DNA of 64,000 nucleotides from Bolinopsis microptera (lineage: Eukaryota; Ctenophora; Tentaculata; Lobata; Bolinopsidae). Both the position numbers and the translations under genes were made by a program. The notes beneath the pieces were generated by a model that ran no database searches, was not told the DNA's origin, and was given only the letters and a program-made list of their open reading frames with translations. The DNA lies in the NCBI RefSeq assembly GCF_026151205.1, contig NC_087079.1, positions 16,238,945-16,302,944 of the forward strand. The letters run 5' to 3'. The stretch's first letter is position 1. Every line of letters starts with the position of its first letter. Positions 46,006-61,430 of this stretch are shown here, piece after piece.

Positions 46006-46132
46006 GGGGAGTAATTTCAGCACTATCCAAGGAGCCCGACCAGTGAAGTGGAATAGGGATATTGTTGGAAATAGGTTTAACGTGGAATTCCGCTGGTCGG
46101 GCGTCTTGGATACTGCCGTAATTCCGACCTAG
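46006..46132. repeat. Fold-back inverted repeat
   Basis: Arms of about 45 bases (left contains ATCCAAGGAGCCCGACCAG, right contains CTGGTCGGGCGTCTTGGAT) with several mismatches around a 35-base loop. Possibly a small fold-back transposon. Confidence 0.6.
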
Positions 46133-46363
46133 ACCTCGGGGTTCACAGCTTATCCACGCTATGATATTAACCACTGTTGAGGCTATACTGTATGGCTTGC
46201 CACCCCAATTCAACTAGCATTAAGGGTAACATCATACTGGAGGTGTTCAGATTGTTGTAGTAACTAGATAAGTTTAGTTGCTAAGCTAATAAGTCACATG
46301 ATCAGTGCAATGAAAGTGTATGACTGTGTTTGACAGTGGATTTTGACAGGCTATGTCACATGA

Positions 46364-47106
<743 letters not shown>

Positions 47107-48310
47107 TATCAAACCATGCAGACTGAAAACCGAGCAAGCCTTGTACCTTGTTACATTTTAAATCTCTGTGTAACATCTACACAATATCCACTGATGATAA
47201 ACTCTCTTAAAATTAAGAGAGTGCTTAAGACTAAATTTTACTCAGGATATATTTAATAATCTTTTTTGGGGGCAGCAGTTATCAGGTATGATCTGGTATC
47301 ATTTGGTATACACTGATTTGTTATTTTAGGGGTTTACTTCCAAACTTAAGTAATAAAATGGGGTATTGCAGCCAGGAGTAAACATTATAATTATGGAAAT
47401 CTCCAGTATTTAAAGAGTAATTTAATTGTTCTTTCAGTTCGTAGTTTCTTGGTTTAACCTTGGAAATCGTTTATTTTAATGAAATGTTCCTTAAACGATA
47501 TCCAAAAAATAAAAATATGTCAATTAAAATCTGCGATTAGTGACAATGAAACGGTGACTTATATATTATGAGTATTATATGTCCTTATACTATCAGTTCT
47601 CAAGTTTGTAATCTTTGTTGTTTTTTTTACTGTCCTATCAAAGTATCGTTCACATTATATCACGTAAATCAGCTTGTGGGGGAGGGGTTTTGTAGAAGCT
47701 AATGTAAGTGGCATTTCTACCTATTTCTACATATTTCTACCTATTTCTACATAGTTCTACCTATTTCTACCTATTTTCTACCTACGGCTTAATGTGTAAA
47801 GAGGCAGTCTAAATGGGCAAAAACTGGCGTACGTAAAATTATGTTAACGATTCTTTTAAACGGGCAACCAGTTTCGCCAACAAAGAAAAAGCGACTAAGT
47901 GATATTTGTTAGTAACTCTAGTCTCTAAGACGGTTTGATAAGTGAGATCCTCATTCAATAGTGGATATGATTCACGAGTATGATCTGACCTCCGCGAATA
48001 CATTTTTTAACCTCTGTTTCATTGGAATTTGAAAAATGTACGTTTAATTTCTCGAACCGAGACCTATATTGCAGCACAAATTGACATTTTAAATGAGTTA
48101 GAGCGTATATAAATCAATCAGCGTATAAATCACTAAAATTACTTTAAACATTTATAAATCGCTTAAACTGCCAGCTAGGCATAGAATACATTTTTTTAAA
48201 TTGAGCAGTGAAAAACTGAAACAAGAAAACTGTCGATAAAATTTGACTTTACAATTAATACAAATATAAGGCATATCAGAATTAATTGTATTGTATTATC
48301 AGTGCGTAGA
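47107..48310. other. Probable 3' UTR and spacer
   Basis: AT-rich. A short CTATTTCTAC / CATATTTCTAC repeat lies at about 47717-47785. No further coding exon recognised. Confidence 0.4.
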
Positions 48311-48866
48311 TGGTATTGTATCTGTATCTAGTAATGTATTGTATCTGTATCTAGTAATGGTATTGTATCTGTATCTAGTAATGTATTGTATCTGTATCTA
48401 GTAATGTATTGTATCTGTATCTAGTAATGTAGTGTATTCTGTATCTAGTAATGTATTGTATCTGTATCTAGTAATGTATGTATCTGTATCTAGTAAGGTA
48501 TTGTATCTGTATCTAGTAATGTATTGTATCTGTATCTAGTAATGTATTGTATCTGTATCTAGTAATGTATTGTATCTGTATCTAGTAATGTATTGTATCT
48601 GTATCTAGTAATGTATTGTATCTGTATCTAGTAATGGTATTGTATCTGTATCTAGTAATGTATTGTATCTGTATCTAGTAATGTATTGTATCTGTATCTA
48701 GTAATGTATTGTATCTGTATCTAGTAATGTATTGTATCTGTATCTAGTAATGTATTGTATATGTATCTAGTAATGTATTGTATCTGTATCTAGTAATGTA
48801 TTGTATCTGTATCTAGTAATGTATTGTATCTGTATCTAGTTATGTATTGTATCTGTATCTAGTAAT
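48311..48866 (+). repeat. 23-bp minisatellite
   Basis: About 24 units of TGTATTGTATCTGTATC plus TAGTAA with one-base length variants. Confidence 0.95.
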
Positions 48867-49307
48867 ATGTTTTGTCGTGCATGCCACTGTTCTTCACAAG
48901 TAGTCTTTAGTAGGACTGTGGTTGCTATAGTAGCCAATAAAGTAGCGCATGTTACCTTTATCATTGCGTCTTTCTAATGTTGTGAATTCCTATTTGTTTA
49001 GATTTTAAAACTCAAAAAACGCTGGCTTTATAATTATGTAATGTTTTTAAAAGTGATATTGAAGTTGTCTTTTAGCTTTCTTTGAATCACAAAGTCCAAA
49101 TTGTTAGTTTTTAAAGCCTCACAGACCTCAGTGGAGACTGGTACTGTTAAATTTTAAACATTCCAAGATAAAAAACACAATCAGGCACTCGCATACCGCT
49201 CCTCTTCAAAGTCTCCCCTGACTCATCTTTATGCACTTATTTTTTGCCAGTGCTTTCAGTTACTCGGATAGTTGTTCGCAGATAGCGTAGCAAAAAGGTG
49301 TGGGCTC

Positions 49308-49370
49308 AAAATCCTAATCGAGGTATTGTTAGCCATATTACATGGCTAAAAATACGTCGATTAGGATTTT
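49308..49370. repeat. 63-nt near-perfect hairpin
   Basis: Arms AAAATCCTAATCGA and TCGATTAGGATTTT continue inward as TTAGCCAT / ATGGCTAA with few mismatches around a short loop. It has the size of a pre-microRNA or a tiny fold-back element; no other evidence separates these. Confidence 0.55.
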
Positions 49371-49597
49371 CAACTTATAGTTGAACCCTGCAATCTGCAT
49401 CTTTGAATTGTCCTGTTCAGAGATACAAAAAACGCCCAAAAAAATAGTACATTATATAATTTGTAGCTTATTACTGTTTGTCCTTTATTAGTTATCGTAT
49501 CATTAGTGTTGTTAGCTGTTTAACCCTAAATGTAAGTGTGGTTTACGATAACCTCAAGTCAAAGGATGACACGCTATGAAACGACTATTGTCCCGAA

Positions 49598-49682
49598 ATG
49601 GCCATGTGGTTCAACGGAAAACCTCATGGAGATTACTGACATTGTTGAACATAGGCAATGAAGTCCCGGGGTTCAGTTCAGC
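49598..49682 (+). repeat. Possible tRNA-derived SINE head
   Basis: GGCCATGTGGTTCAACGG resembles a tRNA 5' end with an A box, and GGGGTTCAGTTC about 60 bases on resembles a B box. The sequence then enters the homopolymer-rich zone, so no SINE body can be read. Confidence 0.3.
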
Positions 49683-52560
49683 TGCCCCCCCCTTTTATTA
49701 AACGGCAGCCCCAACCGAACAAACATGCTAAGCAAAAGGGGTTAAGCAAAATTTTCGGCCCAAAATTTACTAAAAAAAGGCCCCAAAACCCTGCCACCCT
49801 ATTAAAAAAAAGTTCAAAATTATCTCGGTACTAGCTGACTTTGTAAAAAATGAATGGGCAAAAAAAATTTTTTAAGGGGCCGGGGGCGGCCTTCCTTTAA
49901 AATTTTAAAAACCCCGCCGCGCAAAATTAAAAACTACCCCCTTGCCACAACATCGGCCGGGGGGGCCGGATTCTAAATTCCTTTTTGGGGGGGGGGGTGC
50001 CCAAGCCCTTTTCCTTTTTGGATTCTAAAACAACGGACGGTTTTTTTGGGCCCTTTGGGGCGGACTCGGACGGACTTTGGGCGGACCCGGACGAACATTG
50101 GGGGATTTGGGAAGGACATTAGGACAAAGGGGAACAAACATTTTGGGGGACGAAGAGGCCGAGGGGAGGGGGGAGGACTTGGGAGAAATGATAAGGGACT
50201 GGGGAAAAACCGAGGAGGAGGGGGAAACTGAAAGGGGGGGGAAACGGGGAAGGGAACTGGGACTTGCTAACTTGGGGCCCCCAAAAGACCCCACTGGGGG
50301 GGGGGCCCGTAAAAGGGGGGCCCCCAATTTTCCAAATTTTTGGGCCCCTTTAAATTACGGGGGCCGCCTCAGCCGTCATTCCCCCCCAAATCTTTTTTGG
50401 GCTGATAAATTTAGGGACCCCAAACCCCTCAAAAAAAAGGAAAGTACGCTCATTGGAAGTTGATGTGCCGTGCCCCACCCATTCACGTTGATCATTTTAA
50501 AACCAATTGGGGCCTACAGAAAAGAACACGTGAAACGCAAACAAAACCCATTGGAAAAAGAAACCCGAAATTAGCTAGGGGAGCCGCGCGCGGATTAGAT
50601 TGAAAAATTTTGGATTTTTGGGATTGAAAAAATCGAGCGAAAAGAGGTCATCATGGGTGTTTCCCTCGCTGAAAACCCGTGTTATCACACGCACGTAACA
50701 CGGGTTTTCCCCCTTAAATTTTTAAATTTTGTTCCTGTAGTTAAAATATTTTTGATGCCTTTTCGTTTGGGCTTACAAAACTTTTTAAAAAAATCGTGGG
50801 GGGGGGGGGGTTTGTCTACCCCTTTGTTTATTTTTTGGGCTACCCGCCATTTATTTCCCTTTTTTAAAGGGACTCAGCCTAGCGAAAGTGTTAGTTTTTC
50901 CTTAAAATCAAATTTAAAAAGGCCTTTAAAGACCCCCTCTGATGGGGTTTTTTTTAAATTTTTGTAAATTCATTTTTGCATTTATCTAAGATTTTCTTTT
51001 ATATACTCATGCAATGAAATTTAAATTTAATTTTTCCGGGAACTAAAACGTTTTTATTTAAAAAATCCAAATCAAGGGGTTCGGGGTTACTAGAAGGAAA
51101 AAAATATGTCAGATTGTTTTTGACCTTTAAAAACTGTCTTTTGTATTTTAATTTTTTCCCGGACGGGCCGGGTTTGGGGCCCGTCCCCTTTTTTGCTTTT
51201 TCAAAAAAGGGCCCTGTTTCGAAAAAACCCTTTTAAAATGTAAACTAAAATTTTATTCTCCCCTGAAACCTTTTTTCCCCTTTGCATTATTTCCCAAAGT
51301 TCGGGGTTTGGGAAATCGTAGAAAAAAACACAAAATGGTCGATATTCATATTTACAATCTTTAAATAAAGGTTTAAAAAAATTTTTTTTTTTTAAATTAT
51401 TTTATTTTAAAAATTTGCTTTGGTGAGGGAAATAAAGTTTTTCCGTACTCTAAATTATCCTTTGCCCTTAATCCCTAAAATGTTGAAAAAATTTTATAGT
51501 TTGTTTTTAAATTTTGAAAGGGAATAGATTGTCCCCCTTAATTTAAAAAATTTGGGGATTTAAAATCTATAAAAAATTATCCTTCATTGTAAATGCTTTG
51601 AAGCGTCTTTTTTTGGGGTTTTTCCCTGAGTTACTTTTCGAAATGTGGATCAAACCCAAACCCGTTTAAAATTTTTTTCTGTTATATCGGTCTTTTTTTT
51701 AAACCACAGGATATTTTTTTACCCAAAATTTTACATTCATCCTCCCAGACAAAGTATTTCTAAAATTAAATTTTAAACTTTTACAGATATTGTTTTCTCA
51801 TCTAAAGGGGCCAAAGGGTTGTGAAAAAGTCTAAAATTTTAAATAAAAACCTTTTTAAAAAATTTATGTATAGCCAAGACGATTTCTTTTAGTTTTTCCC
51901 CTTTGGGAATTTTTTAAAGGGTTAAATTCCTTTTTTAATTCCTTTTTTAATTCCCCCTTTAAAATTCCCCTCTTTAATTCTTTTTTAAATTTCCCCTTTT
52001 TAATTCCTCTTTAATTCCTTTTTAAATTTCCGGTGCTATTTCCCCTGTCTCTTTTGACCCCCCCTTAAAAAAAAAAGGGTTACTTTTTTTTTTTTGTAAT
52101 TTCACAAAATGGGGTCAAGACAATTTCATCAACAATCTAGTCTGTTAGAAACTTTTTTGGTCAACAAACCCAACACAGTGAAATAAAATTTTTTGTTTCG
52201 TTATCAGTGCTTGTTTTAAACCTTTGGGGGACCCACTTTTAAATTTTCATTAAAAAAGAGATTAGGCGGAAGACGGGGCTAGCCGGCCCAGTTATGTGCG
52301 ATTCTTTCAATTTTGCCTATTTCCTAACTTCCTTATAATTCTATCCCCTTTTGGGTGTGTTGTGCACTTTTTGCCGTTTTTTTAAATGATATTCAACAAA
52401 CATTCTGGGGTCTATATTTCAAAAATTCTTTTCTTTATCTACCCCGCTGCCAATCAAATTTTTTTTGTAGTTTGACATGTTGGGGAAACAATTTTTTAGG
52501 GGTAGGTGTAAAATAATTTGAACGTTTTTTTATATCTTTTATTGAAACCGGTTCCCCGTT
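49683..52560. other. Homopolymer-rich, low-confidence sequence
   Basis: Short runs of one base (GGGGG, TTTTTTT, AAAAAA, CCCCC) follow one another almost throughout, unlike the flanks. Open frames here (for example 50025-50463) are composition artefacts. A 13-bp perfect hairpin (AAAACCCGTGTTA / TAACACGGGTTTT) survives at 50672-50708. This looks like a badly resolved consensus and should not be annotated further. Confidence 0.6.
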
Positions 52561-53984
52561 TTATTTTCAATTTTTTACTTTTATGACGAAGCCTCTTGTA
52601 GTGAAGGTTTTGATCTCAGAGTCAACTAACCATAAACAGTCTTCTAAGAATAATTAGTTAAAATATAGCTTCACTTATTTGTACTGGTTCCGGCTATCTC
52701 GTGTGTTTTAAGTTCAAATCCCCATGTTCTGTTCTCAGGAAGCGCCGTTAAATATTTTGTCTCGGAATTTAATAAACTTCATGCTTCAGTCGACAATCCA
52801 CAATATATTTCGATAGTGATACTGACTCTGAGATATATGCTGAGAGCTCGCATTATTTCTGACTATCTAGTACCTGATTATATATTGATATTTACTTGGG
52901 GGATAGGGACTGGAGGACAGGCTTATGTGATCACTGACACAATGTATAATCGTGTAATATCATATCTTAGAAATCCTTGTATATCCCCTTGCCTGGTCTT
53001 TGTCACAAATTTTAGGCAAACAACTGTGTTAATTCCAAATTTATTGTTTCGAATTCGAATTTGCCACTCTTGCAACGCCTTAGACTCATAAATTTAATGA
53101 GGGGACACCTTGCCAAGTTTATCAATATCGATAAAAAAATATAACATTTGTTTGCTCGCATTATTTCTTAAGTTCTTTATCTTACTATCTCATGCCTGAT
53201 TATAGACTTTGCCACTAATAGTCCTGTTTTTTACACCTGTTGGTTTTTTGTACGGCGCCACCGTAAAGTTTTCCACCGTAGAGTCTTACGCCATAGATTC
53301 CCAGACCCACTTACATTCACCGTGTAGATCTCCTGTAAGACTAAGACTAATGAGTAAGAGACCATTTAAACTCTGTTACCATTGATACAGTTTCAAGTAG
53401 AACGAGTCACCGTGTAAAATAAACCGTACTATTTAGCTGATCATTGGCTGTTTATGACATAGAATACTATTCCACCGACGTTTTTAGCAAACTTCGGTAA
53501 GAAATCAATAACCATCGCAAAACCCACCCTAACCGCTGCCGCTCTTCTTCCCTCGTTGCTATGGCAACAGACCCCGACCCAGGAAGAAGGTGAGGGATAT
53601 CGTTTACTGCGTGCAATTACTTCAGTTATTTAGTGGTCCTTCGTTGTTCTTTGTTAACAGTAACTATTATATTAGTCGAAAACCGCTATAGAGAATTAAG
53701 AGACGCCAGATCTCATTGCCCTCTGGTTTATAAGGAATACCTGATACAGATAATAATAATATATTTTCAAAATATCTGCACAGTGTTTGGTGATCAAACA
53801 CCTCTTTCGAGGATTTGCCATCACTTTTAGTTTTCGACTTATGGTACGGTAACTTTGTTCAAGATCACTCACTTCCCCGCCTATTTACGAAGGGGCCGTT
53901 TTTTGCTTTGTTAATCTAAAAATGGTTTAATTTGTATCATTATGATCTCTTACACCCTATAACTACTGATGAAGATTTTTATTA
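52561..53984. other. Spacer of normal composition
   Basis: No supported gene. A B-box-like GTTCAAATCC occurs at about 52713. The open stretch at 52816-53091 has no recognised content. Confidence 0.3.
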
Positions 53985-54480
53985 TTTGACAATATATGAA
54001 GGGGAAGGGTTTGGCCGACGTGCAAAAATCATCGACCAAAAAAGATTTTTCTAAAAAGCCCCCCCAGGGGGTTTGAACGCTGATTCCGAATCACCCCTCA
54101 TACAAAAAAATTCCCCTGGCAATAAAGGCGAAATAGCTGTTTTGATCACGTGATATTTTCCAAATTATAAAAAATAAAATTTTTTCAAATATCTCGTTCT
54201 AAAAGGGTTGGGTTTTTGGCATATGTTTTTGTTAAGAGGGGGTTTGGATTGGGGTTTGGAAAATCAGTTTAATGGGGTTATTCTGGCCCCCTTAAAAACG
54301 GGTTTTTAAAAATCACGTGACAGTCGAGTGTAGATGATTAATCAAAACCCAAATGATTTCGGGCCATCTAAAATATTTTTTTGGAACCCCCCCCAAAAAG
54401 GGTGCCTGTACCCCATCTAAACGAGGCCCGGGTTACCGGTACTTTTGGGGGGTGTGAGCCCAAACCGAGGGTAAAAGACG
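53985..54480. other. Second homopolymer-rich patch
   Basis: Same texture as 49.7-52.6 kb. It includes one member of a short dispersed repeat (CGCTGATTCCGAATCACCCC near 54078) that also occurs inverted near 63183. Confidence 0.5.
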
Positions 54481-56520
54481 TCTACGGTCGGCGTGCAGTA
54501 GAAAACTAGGACTCTACGGCGGGAAATATTTGTTTCATATTTTCGATCAAAATAGATAGAATTCCATATCAAATTAGGGGTGCCCATGGTTACAGGAAAT
54601 GTTTCTTTTCGAAAGTAAGCTTTATCTCATCAAGAAATATTATCTTGACCTATGATACAGCCGATGAAATGTAGACACTGATTTGAACACATAGCGGGTT
54701 TGAACTTATCTGAAAACGATAGTCATACTGTGAGCTATACATTATAGATATTCCTGGGTCGTTAATATCATGCAAACTTTCAAATGTAAACAGGCGCGAG
54801 TGCATTTAAGAGAAGTCTCAAGGCCGTAGAGTCCGGGACGCCGAAATGAATTGTTTTGAATAAGGTTGCAAGCAAATTCAGCCAAAATCTGTGTTGTTAT
54901 TTCTTTGACTCCAGAAACTTCCTAAAAGGTTAAACCCATGAGTATATTTATTTTGACCTTTTAAAAGCAACTTATGGTCTGAACAGAGCTGAAGGGTACC
55001 TTAGCAACGCCACAGTAACACCATCGTAACGCCATAGTGGTCCCCTAGCAACATCGTAGCAATTCGTAGAAAATAAAGCTAAAAGACAGGAAAGCTGCTG
55101 TAATATCCTGACAATGATAATTTCTATTTGGTAGCACACCTGACACAACGTTGCTGCACTTCTAAAAATTGTCTGCATGAGTTCTAATAGATTCTTATTA
55201 GTTATTCCTAATGAGACAGACGTCCTATCGTATCTATACAAAGCCGTGTTTAGCCGACAAGTATAAACGTCATATTATGCTAAAGTAAATCAATGCTGAC
55301 AGATCCAGACGCGATGATACATACAAAACTACTTAGAAATGCTTAAAGATGACTCGTTTCCATCATACGGGCAATGTAATTTGAGGTCTGTGGCTGAACC
55401 CATTCACTCTACCTATATTTTCATAGTAAACTATGTTACTAGTATCAATAGGTGTGGATGGGATTAAAAGTCATGCAATTTAAGCCATTTTTAGTAAAAA
55501 GCAGTTGAAAGTGAAAGTATCATGGCTGTTTTCAGTAATTGTTTCCTTACCGGCAAGTGTGGATCCGACCAGCTCCTTGACAGAGGTCCGGATTTACGTA
55601 CTACCAACGAAAGGTTGTTTTTAAAACTTTGTTTTGATTCGTCGGCATCATCCATGGAAGGCAATTGATCTAGAGTGGCGGAACTGTCGGGCAGAACTGT
55701 CAGTAGTTACATATAATGAGATTTTAGTGTCGATGTTGTTTATGATACGATCGTCACTAAAATCTATCTTTGGATTGTCCCTGATTTTGGCAGCCAGCTG
55801 AATTGGCAAAACCTTTTAACTCTTAATCATATCATAACCTCAACTAAAATACTTACTTGTCTGTCTTTTCGGCTATATTTATGAATTATATCAATATCTA
55901 TTGTAACTGTGTTACTTCACACTTGCGCGTAACCATGGCAATTGGGTTTATCGTGGTGTGGTTACTCTGTTATGGCTCATCATGTTTGGTTATTAATGCT
56001 GCATGTTTCGTTTTAAATTGTTTTGAAAACTTTGTTTAACCCTTTCCCTATCATTTTAGGCTAAGTTCTATCTCTCCCAGGCTCCCTCGTCGAGATACTT
56101 TTTTTGTCAACTGTGACGGGGCCCGCTCAAGGTAAAATATTCACTATCACAATATTAAGTTTGCTATAAAATTTGCAGATCAGCTTGCGATGAGCCACAA
56201 ACAGTGTTTTTAATGAAGATATGTATATAACTTGGGAGTAAAAGGCCACTGAAATTTCGTATCGTCTAACCTGAACAAGCGATCAGTTTGGAAAGAAAAC
56301 CGTTTGATTCATTCTGAATTGGCTGAAAACTGTATACTGACTTGTTTTATCTTTTTACAACCCCCCATTTACAGATGGCCGCGGAGAGAGCAGTAATAGA
56401 CAGAAGCCGAAGAGGGAGCGATATAGAAGCAGGAGGGTCATTACGTATGGGAATAAGGGAATCTGACGATGAGAAAAAAAGCGCTGAAAAAAATTTTGGT
56501 GAGAAAAACGGGAAAAAAGT
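54481..56520. other. Spacer; possible exon at 56375-56506 unproven
   Basis: Mostly AT-rich non-coding. After a CCATTTACAG acceptor-like site, an ATG at 56375 opens a charged frame (MAAERAVIDRSRRGSD) that reaches GGTGAG near 56499. I do not recognise it, and it runs into the next homopolymer-rich patch, so it is not called as a gene. Confidence 0.3.
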
Positions 56521-57300
<780 letters not shown>

Positions 57301-57733
57301 CAATTTCTTCTTAATTTCCCCTTACAGCGCCTTTCCCTAACACGGCTACCTCAGCACGTACACACCGTCCCCTTTGACAATTAAAACATTCCACTGTAAT
57401 TGTGTTATTGTAAAATAATTTCAAATGTGTGGGACTTTGGGACGTGCCGCGCGGCTTCTAGTCATGCCATAATTTTATAGTCACGGCACAAATTCATTCA
57501 TCAAAATATGTATCTGCGAAGAGTTTTATAGAAACCACACTCACTTCAGCATATATTTCTATATTTACCGCGCTCCCGGGCGTGCCGATCACCGATGGGG
57601 GCAGGGCGGGGGTTCAAATCATCAAATGATTTAGATTACGCTAGTGTTATTATGACACAATAGCTATACTAATCTGTAAAATTGATAACGTAGTGGGGGT
57701 GGGGAGGTGTAAGAATTGGCCAATAGTGATAAC

Positions 57734-57766
57734 CTAATTACGTAATATGTGAACTGTCCCTAAATC
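57734..57766 (-). repeat. Related MITE end
   Basis: ATTACGTAATATGTGAAC followed by TGTCCCTAA resembles the inverted-repeat end of the element at 62487-62986, in one orientation only. Confidence 0.45.
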
Positions 57767-58609
57767 ATTCGACACAATACCGTGTCAATAACTATTATTT
57801 AAGTACGTTACGTGAATTGTCGCGTACAGACGGTAAAGTGGATCGACCCTTTAGGACGTTAGTTACGCTACCACCTCTATCACCCCTTCAAGTCGCTCAC
57901 CCTTACAGAAGAGAAAGAAAACTTCGCCGGTTGAAGACGGTAGTTGAGTATTTGGGTTACAATGTTTTATTTTTTCTCACTTACTGGTAATTCCGTCAAA
58001 AATTTAAAAAGAATGTTCACTGTTAAGGACACAGTTTAGTTTTACATCCCAAACGTGTTGGGGAATTTTCAAGATACCACATTCCATATGACACGTAACA
58101 TGGAGTCATTCAACGGCAATTAATACAGCCCACGCACTTATCCATGAATTTGTGTTTATGTTTGTTTGTATATTACTAAAACCACTTTATATTCGTAATC
58201 AAATCACTTTTCCGACAATTGGTACTCATGCAACTCATCCCACGTAACTGGAATATTATAGACTTAGCTTATAAATTCTAAATAGAGTTCTAAACGCACA
58301 CCGATTTTTCAGGAGGTGATCTACAATAATGAAAGATGATCTATTTCTGGCCAGAAATTTGCGGAGTTCATCGTCTTGATATCAGTCTTGGCTGCAGTTG
58401 CATCTCTAAAATCAGGTATATCATTAGTTTAAAATAAAACTATCCTTCCTGGCTTAAACCCTGGTTGTTAAAACTAAAAGCCGCCTTGCATATGTCATCT
58501 TTGATTAAAAATGAATCAGATTTGTTAATTGGGTAATTTCATGATAGAGAGTTGAACATTTTCCCCGCATTTTCACACGTAGTACTTATTTTCTTCTCCC
58601 TCAGTGACG

Positions 58610-59680
58610 GTTTGAGGAGACACTGCATCTCACTGCTCAGTGGAGCACGGGATTGAAGGCAGTTTTCCTCTCAAAGTCCACTGCACGTTGTCACAGTCCG
58701 ATCAGAGGTAAGCAGCAAAGGATAAAAAGAGACTTTACCTCTGATGTCAGACAGATAAATTTTGACGAAAACAGACCTCGAGGGTTTAGTAAAGTAAACA
58801 GACTGGCTATGGTCCTAGTACAAGAGGAGGAGAACAAGAGACTCGCAATCTGTACGACTAGTTACTCTTCAGTCAAAAAATGGGGGACTAGGACGAAGCA
58901 GACATAGTGTAGAAGATTCTCGACGACCGGACCTAGGCAGATAAAATATTAGCCGTTGGGATTTGTTACACATCATCCAATACTGGAGTTCACAAAAGAG
59001 CATTACTTCTCTTCAGCAGGTCCTCTATCGACAGATCCTCTGGATGGCCGTGCAGACATCACGTCCTGGAGGCGGAGCTTGTAAGAGGGATCTCCCTCCA
59101 AGCAACTGTTCGGTGACACAATATCACTCGAAGTAACCCTTTTCAAGATCCTTTATTAATCACATCCGTCAACTCAACAACCAGCCCAGAACATTACAAG
59201 GAATTCCTAGAGCTTGCTAAACTAATCCATAGAGAAAGCATAGATATGAAGAAAGGATTACGTCTTCCGAGATACAAAGACCTGGGAGCTGGACCACCAG
59301 GGCCAGATGGATGGCTAAGTCCATCTACATTCTAGATGGCTTTTCTTAACTAGATACCAATTCACTGTACAAGAAGAGAAACGTTGCAGAAGAGGGCTCA
59401 CTTATTTGTCTTCGTTTATTTGAGAGCTTGGTTCAGCGCTCCTTTCCTTCATCCTTGAATCTACAGCCTCCGCCGACACCCGTTTGTTACAGAGTCTTCA
59501 AAGGTACAAGAGTGTGGACATAGTATCAGCCATCACCACGGCAGTCCTGAAGAGGCAAACATGGACCTGACTTAAAGCTCGTCCCACTATCCTTGTTTGA
59601 TAAAGACCTACCTCTAGAGCGAAGAGCTCTCCTTGCAGCAAGAATAGGCCAACAAACTCTTTGAGCCTTTTGAACGTAAA
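58610..59680 (+). pseudogene. Degenerate coding-like remnant, family unknown
   Basis: Stretches such as VRQINFDENRPRGFSKVNRL (58.75 kb) and LQRYKSVDIVSAITTAVLKRQTW with LPLERRALLAARIG (59.49-59.66 kb) look protein-like but are separated by stops and frame changes. It may be an old retroelement; I do not recognise which. Confidence 0.3.
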
Positions 59681-61162
59681 ATTATCTTAATTGATACATA
59701 ATTATTTGGATATGTTTCCTTTTATTGAACCTCTTTATAATGACCAGATAGTATGACCAAATAAGGGATGTTGGCATAATTTGCGTAGTCGTACGGGTAA
59801 GGGTTTTCAACATACGTTCTACACTCTAATTTGGGTTTAGATTTGTAATAGTCTCTAAGGACTACTTGAAGTAGTACGTGTTAAAGTATGCTACGTGCAG
59901 TTGGTCGAGTACGGAGTGATCAATCATCTTCACATTTTACTGTTTCAGTTTATTGTAGACCTTGTTGTAGAAACTCAGTACGGTGCTCCGCAGTTAATGT
60001 CATTCTGTATCATACGAAAAATGCATAGCTAGCATGAGGTATGATAATCCCTCGTATCGGAATCTTTACATATCTAATCGATTGAGTACCTGGGGACCCC
60101 GTTTTAGGTTTTCATACACGTATCAGTCATGAATCAAGCATATTACTAAAATCTAATATTAATATAACTACTGTGTTAGAGAACACAAAGCCCGGGGTCC
60201 CCGAGTAAGTTTAAAGCTGAAAATATTATGAGTGATTTGTGTATTTGGTAATGGTACTGGCTATAGCACTGACAACTGAGCACTCTCGTGAATAGCTATT
60301 TGTCAATAGTTTACGAATGACTCCATTATTAACCGTTCTCTTTAAATTATGTAATAAAATTATTAGAATATGATCTTTAAATTATGTAATAAAATGATTA
60401 AAATATGAAAATTGACATAAATTCTGTGATAATGATATGTCTACCACCTTTTTCCACTTGATTGTATTTACCTTTAGACCTCCGGCTTTTGTGTTCTTTA
60501 ACACGATTGATATATATAATATGGTGGAATGACATTGGTCGCGTTTTTGGTGTGGAATGCTAGGCGAGTTGTCGTGTGATCATTAACAATTAAGTAATAG
60601 TAATACTAGTTATACCATCATGAAACCTTTGATCCGTCAAAGTTCGGGATTGCAATTGCAATTGCAAATTGACCAAAACAAATGAGAAACTTCATAAAGT
60701 ATCATCACGCTACCGCACTTGTAACTTACAACATGTCGCTTGTCGGCTTGTTGCCACTCTGTCACATACTGCTTTTAAAAGGTCTACCGATATGCGATTA
60801 TCATTACAAAACATATATTTTGCGCGCTCAGCATTCCACGCGCAAAAACGCGCCCGTCAGAGAGACTTGCGCGTATTAGAGGGTTCAGTCTCACCAGGCT
60901 ATGTTAATGAACATAATAGCCTGGGGTCCTCAGGTAAGCCCTTTCACTGAAAAAAACGCCTTGTTTGTGTATTTCCCTGTCCAATTTAGCGTTCGGTCGA
61001 CGCGAAAAAAATATTTGGGGTACCATTTTTTGCTTCAGGGGGGCGCTAAAAGCTGAAGGGGGCGAGAAAAGAGAGTACCCGACTTTTTTTCTTTTTTTTA
61101 GGGACACACAAAATTTTAGGCGGGCGCTTTTCGTCACTGAGCGGGGGGCGTCAACAGGCAAA

Positions 61163-61174
61163 GTTACGCCACTG
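61163..61174 (+). repeat. Solo hAT-type terminal repeat
   Basis: GTTACGCCACTG equals the right end of the hAT at 11890-13109 except for the last base. No matching left end or 8-bp duplication was found nearby. Confidence 0.45.
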
Positions 61175-61177
61175 ACT

Positions 61178-61430
61178 GGGGAGGAGGAGGATGAAGAGAA
61201 GGAGGACCCAGGAAGAGGATGACTGAGAGGGAAGAGGAGGAGGAGGAGGATGGAGGACTGAGGAGGAGGATGAAGAGGAGGAGAAGGAGGACTGGGGAGG
61301 GGGAGGACTGTTGAGGACTGATGAGAAGGACTGAGGAGGAAGAGGACTGAGGAAGATCAGGAAAACCCAGGGGGAGGAGGAGGAAGAGAAGATCAGGGGG
61401 AGGAGGAGGAAGAGTAGGAGGAGGAAGCAT
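61178..61430 (+). repeat. GGA-rich polypurine tract
   Basis: About 250 bases almost entirely A and G (GAGGAGGAAGAGGA-like), able in principle to form triplex DNA. Confidence 0.85.

Noticed and set aside
50025-50967. Overlapping frames in the 50-kb region
   Set aside because: They lie in homopolymer-inflated sequence, have biased composition and no recognisable domain.
60669-60950. Frame with SRYRTCNLQHV
   Set aside because: Looks like a translated interspersed repeat; no intron-exon signals or family support.
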